Positions 10,573 through 18,520 of a DNA stretch of 64,000 nt are shown here, in pieces. How positions within the stretch are numbered: the stretch's first letter is position 1; every line of letters starts with the position of its first letter. Source of the DNA: Cylindrotheca closterium (taxonomy: Eukaryota; Bacillariophyta; Bacillariophyceae; Bacillariales; Bacillariaceae); the NCBI GenBank assembly GCA_933822405.4, contig CAKOGP040000169.1, positions 1-64,000 of the forward strand. Direction: 5' to 3'. Position numbers and translations under genes: made by a program. The notes beneath the pieces were generated by a model. That model was not told the origin of the DNA. It did not search any database and saw only the letters and a program-made list of their open reading frames with translations.

Positions 10573-10859
10573 ATGAGTCTATTATTTTATACGTTTGATA
10601 CTGCTACAAATGTAATATAGTCAATGTATCGTTACGAGGCTAAACGCTAATTTGATAGTACAGTTTTAAAATCTCAAAATTCTGGCTATTCTCATTATTG
10701 TTTGTTTGTTCTAAGTACAAACCTAGTCCTAGTTTTGCTATTCTCCTCTATCTCTACAGCTTCCTTCTATCATATACATTTGTGGTTGTTGTTCCTCGTC
10801 CCTAAATTGTTGTTGTTGTTGTTGGTGGTTGTGGTGGTGGTTTGGGTGGGGCGTGCTAG
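10573..10859. other. Convergent intergenic region
   Basis: Between the 3' ends of two converging genes. It holds a GTT microsatellite near 10808-10823 and GT/GTGG-rich sequence after it. No gene seen. Confidence 0.4.
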
Positions 10860-11576
10860 TCACGCGGCCCCTGCACTGCTACTCATTTGAATGTTCCGGC
10901 GAAAGGTGGTTTCCATTGGCTGGATTTGTTGGATGTTTTCACCATCTGTCACGCGAACGTAGAGCAAAGTGCGCATCAGCTGTTGCATGCATCGTTGGAA
11001 CTTGGTCTTGTTGTTGACCCGGCGATGAATGTCACCAATGTTGTTGACCAAGATCATGTTGAGTCGAAGAGACTTGTGTTCTTCCTTGCTTTGCCATTGA
11101 TAGGCAAGTTCGTATAGCTTGAGTGCTCTATTGAGTAAGACCCGTCGTTGCTTGTCATCATTCGTCTCTTTCAAAGACTTCAGTTGGTTGGCCAGGGCCA
11201 TATTGTACATGACGAGCAGCGGCAAGATTCGTCCCATCGGATGAGACATGTACTCAGAAGGGACTCGCAGTGCTTGCTGATAAATCACGAGTCCATTTTT
11301 GTTGCTACTGTTGCTGTTGTTGCTACTGTTTTCATCTCCTTCTCCTACCGCCGCGGCTTGTTGAGTGCTAAGGTTCTGAGAATAAGACAAACAAGCTTCT
11401 AGCATGAACAAATGGGACGTCTGGGATTGGCGAAAGTCCGCTCGAGACAAGCGGAGAGCATTGTTGAGCGTTTTGATCGCTTTGTCATAGTCGCCACTTT
11501 CAATCTGATGTGCCGCTGTGTTGTTGAGTCTTTGCGACATGATGCAAGAGGAGTGTGCTCGTTCGAGTGAGTTCAT
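10860..11576 (-). CDS. TPR-like diatom family protein, copy 2
   Basis: A 238-residue protein, paralog of the gene at 5496-6470. The start is set at 11576 (MNSLERAHSS) because the in-frame extension to 11930 reads like untranslated leader; MSQRLNN 12 residues on is another option. Helical repeat blocks in order: LNNTAAHQIESGDYDKAIKTL, YNMALANQL, LNRALKLYELAYQWQ, MILVNNIGDIHRRVNN, with a poly-Asn/Ser insert between repeats (about residues 75-95). It ends METTFRRNIQMSSSAGAA. The role is probably protein binding; partners unknown. No targeting signal seen. Confidence 0.75.
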   Translation of the reverse strand: MNSLERAHSSCIMSQRLNNTAAHQIESGDYDKAIKTLNNALRLSRADFRQSQTSHLFMLEACLSYSQNLSTQQAAAVGEGDENSSNNSNSSNKNGLVIYQQALRVPSEYMSHPMGRILPLLVMYNMALANQLKSLKETNDDKQRRVLLNRALKLYELAYQWQSKEEHKSLRLNMILVNNIGDIHRRVNNKTKFQRCMQQLMRTLLYVRVTDGENIQQIQPMETTFRRNIQMSSSAGAA

Positions 11577-13216
11577 ACTATTAATGTGATGTGTGATTGG
11601 CTGCGATGTGATGGCTTTGATGGCTTTCAAAAGTTGTGAGACGAACCGAGATTGCTTCCTCTCTTCCGATGAGAAGGGCCAAGATTCAGAAAACCAAGAA
11701 TGTGAGGAATTCGATTGATGTAAGCTGAACCCAGCATCTGCTTGTTCGCGTGTTCTCGGAAATAAGGTCCAAATCCGAACTTTTCTACTTGTGACGTCAC
11801 GAGAGCGACAAACTGTGGTCCAATCTGTTAATTGTTTTCTCGTGGCAATCCCCAAATTCGCAACATTCTCACAGATTGCAGTCTTTGCGACATGAAAGAA
11901 TGAGAAAAGGAGAAGGTATGGAAACACCACACGACGTTCGTTGCGGCACCTCTTCGAGGCTCATCAGTTGGAGTATATTTCCCCCTGTGCGTTGGCCTTG
12001 AACCGGGACACGTAGGTTTTATCAGTCGGTGTATTTTTCAAAAATGTCCGGGAGATCGACCGATTCTCACCGTCACCTTTTGTCCTATGGATTCGAATTT
12101 ACGAAAGTATTGGTGTAGCACATTGCATTTCCAACAAGATAAGAAAACAGGAATCGGCCGATTTTCAGATTCTCTCTTTCCAGTCAGACAGTCATTACCA
12201 CGATACAAATGCCGTATAGGCCACTATGGCGACATGGCAAGGAACATGTATAATAAAAGCGCAAAGGTTCGAAGGCGAACTCCTCCTGGACTATTTGAAA
12301 GTGGTGCTTGTTACGATGACCACGATTTCTATATCCCACAAAAGAAAGTAATCGGCCGATTCTCACTCGACCTATTTGTACAGTATACAACGAACGACTC
12401 TGGATAATGATGTATCGCCAAAAGGGAAAAAAAGGGCCGACGGTGAAGGGTCATTTGAATAACAGCACATTCCGAATTCGAAACTACTGCCGATTGTTTG
12501 GAAGAGCAAAGCACTACGAGTATACAGCAATCGTCGGATTCTCACTTTTGCCCAATGCCAAAGTGAATAACGACGCTGCAGTAACGCTCACGCTCGACCA
12601 AGTCGAAAGTGCCGACTGTGAAAGAGGCATTTGAAGAATAGCAAAAGGGAGACATCAATACGGAACTTCTGCCGATTCATTCTCGTTGTTGGGAACAGCA
12701 AGGGGTGCTGCTGCTGCTGCTGCCGAACAAGTACTTGTTCCATGTAGGTATGGTGGACGGTTTGTGATTGCTGCTGTCTATATATATACCAAGATGATGT
12801 GAAAAAATGCCTTCGTCTTAATCATCTTCATCAGCATCATCAAACGATAAAAAGAAGACTGCATGACAAGGTGCGAAGCAGCCACCAGTTGATGGATCAA
12901 ATGGTCTCGCTCGGTCTGCACAACAAGAAGTGGAGCAAAGGTGCCTCCTGCTTTCATGATAAAGCGATGATTGTTCTGCAATAATAGTATCACAAAGATA
13001 AGGATACGGTAGCTACATTCCAAATAACAAACAGCCAGATAATTTAATAAAGCAAATGAATCTACTGATTGATGAGATTGTTTAGTAATGCATGATTCCT
13101 TCTCAATATATAAATTTGATTCATTGTATTCACTGGTGTTCTTAGCATGTCAGCCATACCACAGCAACCACACCAAAGACTGATGTTCACGGTATTTACT
13201 ATTGTAGTACAGTACT
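11577..13216. other. Intergenic stretch with degenerate repeats
   Basis: No convincing gene. The middle (12040-12720) holds the degenerate repeat listed separately. A CTG microsatellite lies at 12708-12722. Confidence 0.4.
12040..12720. repeat. Degenerate tandem repeat built around CCGATT(C/T)TC
   Basis: Related blocks recur: GACCGATTCTCACC near 12057, ATCGGCCGATTTTCAG near 12152, ATCGGCCGATTCTCAC near 12351, GTCGGATTCTCAC near 12531 and CTGCCGATTCATTCTC near 12669. Two longer units align over about 90 bases: the stretch from GGGCCGACGGTGAAGG (about 12435) with the one from AGTGCCGACTGTGAAAG (about 12607). Each runs on through CATTTGAA, AACT(A/T)CTGCCGATT and a GGAA(G/C)AGCAA block. The repeat unit is about 170 bases. 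No coding capacity shared between copies was found. Confidence 0.5.
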
Positions 13217-13936
13217 TTATAGACAGAGATGTGACAAAATGGACTCGCTGGATTTAAAGAGAGGTCCGGGACGGATATACTGTGGGGCAGTCGGTGACTT
13301 GAAACGCGTTGCCGACAAAATATAGTATCGCTTGGTGGAATGCGAGAGCCCCATGCACAAAGGGTTTGATTGAACGAAGATGCTTCGGCAAACAATGCAC
13401 CTGCTACTGTGACGGACGAAACATCCCATGGTGACAAGTCTTGGTCAAAGGATGATGCCTTCCTAAACATTGGATGTAGCATTGCAGAACATGTTTCTCA
13501 TGTCAGTAACAGAAGATCGAAGACTCTTATTTCGCGGAGCAAACTGTCCATACGGGTTACAGAGGAAACGTCCCCATGATGACAAGTCATAATTGAAAGA
13601 CGTCGCTTTGTTGAACATGACTCCCATGTTTGTGACCGAGGAAACATCCCACGATGACAAGTGACATCTTGTTGTCATAAGAGACATTCCATGATTGACG
13701 AATTCCCCCTGAATGATGAATGCGAGCGCAAGAACATATAACTCATGTCTGACACAGAGAAGACATCCCAATTTGAAATGTCTTCGTTGAACGTATCACG
13801 ACCCTTGAACAGATCGGACATACTCGTCACACCTTCGGTGAAGCACCAGTCTGTGATTAAACCATATTGGGTCTCGATGGATGCCTTCAACGCGGGGTCG
13901 AACCAGCTGGAAACGAATATGGATTGCAATGATTAA
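13217..13936 (-). pseudogene. Broken DUF285 / BspA-like surface protein gene, copy 1
   Basis: The minus strand carries DUF285 repeats (consensus F-N-x-D-[IL]-S-x-W-D-V-S-S-V) in three different frames. These include [20 protein letters not shown] near 13780, [16 protein letters not shown] near 13640 and FDQDLSPWDVSSVTVAGALF near 13420. It then reaches the family C-terminal block LCAWGSR near 13350 and the ending PFCH. A start block WFDPALKASIETQYG...WCF matches copy 2 at 27421-28417. Several indels shift the frame and no membrane-anchor exon is visible upstream. Introns do not explain the shifts, since the breaks lie inside repeat units without GT-AG signals. In diatoms such proteins are usually surface-anchored; this copy appears dead. 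Confidence 0.75.
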
Positions 13937-14116
13937 CGTTCCCCATGGCGAATCGGTATTGCTTGTGCATGGATATATTGACAATCGAAAACAAGGTCAG
14001 CAGGCCACTGGGGACAAGAAACTAATAATACGATATCTAATACTTAAAATTGAGGTTCTGTGACTACTGACATAAGCGCATATCATGCAACCTTTTCGGG
14101 AACATTATGTGATGCC
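13937..14116. other. Short intergenic stretch
   Basis: Lies between the broken DUF285 gene and the first silaffin-like gene. No gene seen. Confidence 0.35.
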
Positions 14117-14398
14117 TTAGTCTCGACGACTTGTAAAGACTGGAGAAGAGTTGCTGCTGCTACTGCTGCTCTTCTTGGAAGACTTGCTAGATGAGTTACT
14201 GTCATCAGTCTTGGACTTTTTCGATGACTTTGGTGTTGAGGATGAAGACGATGACGACAAGAATCGTGCTCTCACGAGTGGTTTGTAATGGGTGTCCTCG
14301 TCCTCGACAATTGTGTTCAGTTCTCGAACTTTCAATTCCGCACTCGCACCACCGATGAAGAGTGCAAGTACTAGTAGACTGATCAGAAATTGGCGCAT
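14117..14398 (-). CDS. Silaffin-like secreted Ser/Lys-rich protein, copy 1
   Basis: A 93-residue preproprotein. Residues 1-20 are a signal peptide (MRQFLISLLVLALFIGGASA). An acidic propeptide follows (KVRELNTIVEDEDTHYKP). Next is R-F-L, fitting the RXL processing motif known from diatom silica proteins. The mature part is nearly pure Ser and Lys: a Ser run, then TPKSSKKSK, SSSKSSKKSS, more Ser, ending SRRD. The KSSKK spacing resembles the lysine clusters of silaffin peptides, whose polyamine-modified lysines and phosphoserines drive silica deposition. The ATG at 14398 is preferred to one nine codons upstream because the paralog at 15852-16211 begins at the matching point (MRSLF). Function is inferred from architecture, not homology search. 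Confidence 0.72.
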   Translation of the reverse strand: MRQFLISLLVLALFIGGASAELKVRELNTIVEDEDTHYKPLVRARFLSSSSSSSTPKSSKKSKTDDSNSSSKSSKKSSSSSSNSSPVFTSRRD

Positions 14399-14950
14399 AT
14401 TGTTGGTTTTTGCTAGATGATTCATTCAGATGATCAGTGATGGATGATGGGTGGAATGTACGACCGAATTTTGCAAGACCGAAGTACAAAAAAGAAGAAA
14501 GAAAGCAAATTGTGAGCAACAATCAGAATCATAAAACACCCACATCGATAGTGTTTTGTTCAGCATTCCATCAGATATCACGAGCACCAACGTTTCGTAC
14601 CGATAGTTCAGAGGATGGATCGCTAAAGGAAAATGAAAAGTTAAAACCAAAAGTGCGAATTTGCAATGGTGTGCGTGATGAAAGAGTATATGAGGCATCG
14701 CAGAATTCTTTCCCAATTTTTGGCCCTTGCATCTAATATTGTTTCTAGTCAACATTTTTGGCCATCTTTAGCACGCGCATGAGCACGCGTCGCATATAGA
14801 CGAGAAATGGATTTTAGTATTGCACACGCATCATCTTATTATATATATCGCCGAAGGAATCCCAAAAAGGTGCAGGAACCAAATAGTCAGCTTTCCAAAA
14901 TCAATCTTGGAGCTGTCCAGCACAAAACCCAATATCAGCTGACTTTCATC
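14399..14950. other. Divergent intergenic region
   Basis: Between the first silaffin-like gene (minus) and an unknown plus-strand gene. Short frames only, with no recognisable element. A palindromic run GCACGCGCATGAGCACGCGT lies near 14771. Confidence 0.4.
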
Positions 14951-15448
14951 ATGCTTCAACAACACTGGACTTCCGAGGCTACCCTGATTCCAACTACAGG
15001 AGATGATTTGAACAACAGCAACAGCAGGACGAGCAATCGTCGTCATCAAGCGCAACATGCTGCTGGAGCTCTTGCGAGTCGTCTCGGTTTGGATTCATCT
15101 TTTCTTCAACAATGTTCGACTTCTAACTTATCATCTGCCGCATTTGGGATCGCATCGCAAGTTGGATCACGGGTTGGGGACGCAATTGAGTTGATTCATC
15201 CTCATCAAAAGAGAGGAGGACGAGTTGTTGTTGCAAACGATGATTCCATGATTCTTGAAACATCCAATACGTCTCCAGTACGATGGAAACAATACATTCC
15301 CTTTGATACCAATCGATTTGCAGTGGGTCGAGTGTCAGTTAGCGACTATGATGAGGATTCAACAAGCAGCACCAGCAACGACCCCCAGCAGTGCGGCATT
15401 CTTGTTGTTACTGGATTCTGCAAGGAGCTTCACGAACTCCCCGTGTGA
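14951..15448 (+). CDS. Hypothetical protein (165 aa)
   Basis: The start is set at 14951 (MLQQHWTSEATLIPTTG); 48 in-frame codons upstream look like leader. The N-terminal half is Asn/Ser/Arg/Gln-rich with an AAGALASRLGLDSSFLQQ helix. The middle has a basic-flanked segment (HQKRGGRVVVANDDS). The C-terminal half is more ordered (VRWKQYIPFDTNRFAVGRVSVSDYDED, then CGILVVTGFCKELHELPV). No known domain, signal peptide or membrane segment. It lies between the two silaffin-like genes on the opposite strand; whether that matters is unknown. It could be truncated, because the end comes soon after an ordered block. Confidence 0.5.
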   Translation: MLQQHWTSEATLIPTTGDDLNNSNSRTSNRRHQAQHAAGALASRLGLDSSFLQQCSTSNLSSAAFGIASQVGSRVGDAIELIHPHQKRGGRVVVANDDSMILETSNTSPVRWKQYIPFDTNRFAVGRVSVSDYDEDSTSSTSNDPQQCGILVVTGFCKELHELPV

Positions 15449-15851
15449 TGGCAGGACAATGCTGAATTTTAAAAATCAAGCAGCCTACAGCATCGCTGGA
15501 CATCCAACGGTCCATTCACGTGTCGCATATCCGCCCTCAAGCTCTCTCTCCATGTTCCATGTATAATAGGCTTGTCGGTGGAAGCAAAAATGCGAAACTA
15601 TGGGGCGTACTTCAATAGTCCTCTGAGCAGTTACAGGTTACAGATGCTTACTACGCTGTATCACTATCGTTGGGCAACATTGTGGTGTACCTACTTCGTT
15701 TCATAACAAAAACATGTATTATCGTATTATAAAACCTAATTTGTAACAGAGGGCGCCTTTCGCTCTTGGACATCATGCCATGACGTATCCGCACTTTTTT
15801 TCTTTTCTTCTTAATTTCCCTAGAATAATTGTACTGTACCAGATAATATAT
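15449..15851. other. Convergent intergenic region
   Basis: 3' region of two converging genes, AT-rich with a T/C tract near 15797. No gene seen. Confidence 0.4.
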
Positions 15852-16211
15852 TTACCAACGGCGACTTGTGGTGGTGGGGGACGACACACTTGTGGGCGAA
15901 GTCAGGCTTGATGGCGAAGAGACACTGGATGGAGTAGTGACACTTGGGGCAGTTGGGGAAGAAGGAGAACTATCCGAAGATGACTTCTTGGAAGACTTGG
16001 AACCCGATGAAGAATCACCAGTCTTGGACTTTTTGGAAGACTTTGGAGTGGAAGAACTACTTGAAAGGAATCGTGCTCGGACAACTGGTTTGAATCGGGT
16101 TTCATCTGGATCGGCCATATCGGCAATCTCTGCGAGATCACGAACCCTCAATTGTGCAGCCGACATGGCAATAAGAGCAAAGAATAGTGCAAGGAATAGA
16201 GAACGCATCAT
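15852..16211 (-). CDS. Silaffin-like secreted Ser/Lys-rich protein, copy 2
   Basis: A 119-residue paralog of the gene at 14117-14398, on the same strand, with the same order of parts. It has a signal peptide (MRSLFLALFFALIAMSAA), RVRDL, an acidic propeptide, a KPVVRARFL block containing the RXL motif, a Ser run, TPKSSKKSK, then SGSKSSKKSSS. It differs by a C-terminal extension of Ser/Pro/Thr repeats (SPSS, TPSSVSS, SPTSVSS) ending TSRRW. In silaffins such Ser/Pro/Thr regions are phosphorylated or glycosylated; here that is inference. The start is the first of two adjacent ATGs at 16211. A GATT tandem repeat (about 16212-16240) lies in the leader and extends the open frame artificially. Confidence 0.72.
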   Translation of the reverse strand: MMRSLFLALFFALIAMSAAQLRVRDLAEIADMADPDETRFKPVVRARFLSSSSSTPKSSKKSKTGDSSSGSKSSKKSSSDSSPSSPTAPSVTTPSSVSSPSSLTSPTSVSSPTTTSRRW

Positions 16212-18520
16212 ATTGATTGATCGATTGATTGATTGATTGATTATGATGAACAATAACTGTAGATTGATTGGAAGAAAAAGGAAACAAGTCTGTGAGATTT
16301 CGTTTGCCTTTCAGGAATGGAATGTGTCTATTGCACAAGCAACGAATCGTTGCTGCTTTCGTACCTTTTGGGTTTTGTAGTTTGTAGGTAGTATAGAAGC
16401 GGTGAAGAAAGGGCCGGTTCAAATGGCAACAACCACAGACTGCGGAAGATGATGATGATGGGAAATTATTAAAATAGCATGCGAAGCTTGTTCAGTCTTT
16501 ACGTACCTACAGTACGATTTTCTACCTTGCCTTCATCTCAATAAATACCGTGCCGTCTGCATCACCTATTCAGCCGATGGCACGTGACACACTTATCCAT
16601 CGTCTTAAATACAAGGATTCTTCAGTTAACGTTGTGACCCTCAACTGGACGAAAATCTGTCCTATTGGAGTTTCTGTGCTATATTTCTTGTGCATCACAA
16701 CGTTCGAGTATGTCTTGCATGCGTGTCGATCCATCATAAAACCTACAGGTATGAAGATAGCATTCAGGTTCGTCGCACGAATCATTTCAGTTGCGGACAG
16801 AAAGATTTGGAAATAGGACGCCCCGAAAAATTGGAAAATCTATAACAACGCGATGAAATGTCAAAAGTTTCTGTTGCAAGAACGATCACAGAAGAATGGG
16901 TATCGGACCCTTTGGATCGTGTTTCTTTTCCTTTCGCCGAAGAAACATAGAAGCACCATGATTTTGATCTTGAATCGCAACAGTAAGATGCAAGACCTGG
17001 ACAAACCGTGACCAAACAAGAAGTACGAACGTCATTGTTCCTCCTTCATCCTCCTTTTGGATGATGCTTCTTCTTGCTTATTGTTCGCAACTGGGATGCG
17101 GGCATGAACATTTATATAGAGTAGAGCAAGAGATCCAACTGACTTCAGAATGAATGAGGCAATTGCAAAACCACATCCAGCTAATGACGAAAGCTCATGA
17201 AATGTACCAAGCTTTGTTGTTGGTCGGAGCACCAGTCACAAAAAAACACACCTTGAGAAGAAACAATCCTATCAAGATGCTGCTGATGTTTTTCTTTTTG
17301 TTGGGTGCACAAGGGTCTGGTACTCCTTCGGTTGCCACCATGTGCTACTTCTTGTTCTTGTGACTGGCTGGCTCCCTGACTCCTCGTCAGTATAGTATAC
17401 TTTATATACGTGAGAAGTCGATGCAATGGATGGTACATTGCTGTGATGCGATGATTCATTCTATACTCTTCCATCATCATGGATCAACATTATTCTGAAA
17501 TCATGATCATCATCATCATCATCATCAAGTTCTTGTGTTGTTGCTGCGTATTGTGCTCCTGACCACGACGATGACGACACAGTCCGTTTGATGAGGCGGC
17601 GAGCGACTTTTAAAATTTGTAAATGTCATGTCCTGATGCGGGTCATAATGGATGCAGCAACGATGAAACAAGAGAACGCAATATCAACTCCAGAGAAGGA
17701 ACGACGCATATGATATTATTACACACCGACAATGATGATATTATATTATATACATACATTCATGATGACAATCAACCCCTCACCAGGTGGAAGGCGTTTT
17801 GCCATTGTTTATTTCCATGATTTGCTGGTCATACGATTACAACGAGAGCGACGTCATGCATTGCCACGACGATGATGATCATAATCATGATACATATGAC
17901 ATGGCCGCAGCAGCACCTCTACTATATATATATTTGTAGTTAGTGGTGCAAAGAAGTGATCAGGAGGAAGCAAAAAGCCATTTGGAGATATTCAACATGA
18001 CCAATAGCCCTCAGATTGTCATTCCATCAAACAAGTACCCCCATTATACCAAGGATTATACCCTATACAAAATGTACCGCCATGGCATAGTACCAAGTAC
18101 TGGTTGTGTATGTTTTTGCCATCGGTCATATAAAATGTACCGTACACGGTACCTCTTCATTCCCACCAAAATCCATCGTCCAATCACACTCTCGCCATCT
18201 CAATATCCTGTTTCAAATCGAAAGCTGGCACATCCAGCTATTTATGGCCGTGACGGTTTCAACGGGGAAAATACCATGGGTTACCCACACTGGCCAGCTT
18301 GCAATAATGGTCGAGCCGTCACGTCCACGTGCCAAACGAATGACCAAGAATGAACCAAATATGACAATATAAAAAAAACGCGACTGTTTTCCAAAGTGTT
18401 CAAAATTAGTATTAATATTGGACATATTATTATTGCAATTGTTTGCGAGAAACACCACCAGAACAACAACAACAACAACAACAACAAAGAATACAGCAAC
18501 AATAATATCATACAGCAAGA
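16212..18520. other. Long intergenic region with microsatellites
   Basis: About 2.3 kb without a supported gene. It contains GATT repeats (16215-16242), a CAT/ATC run (17503-17527), and a CAA run (about 18462-18487) just upstream of the next start. The 136-codon frame at 17943-18353 lacks protein-like composition. A block AAAATGTACCG occurs twice (near 18068 and 18133). Confidence 0.45.

Noticed and set aside
13217..13936. Spliced DUF285 gene rather than pseudogene
   Set aside because: Frame changes fall inside repeat units at simple indels and lack GT-AG pairs at the breaks.
17943..18353. 136-codon plus-strand frame
   Set aside because: Composition not protein-like, no family, and it overlaps repeated AAAATGTACCG blocks.
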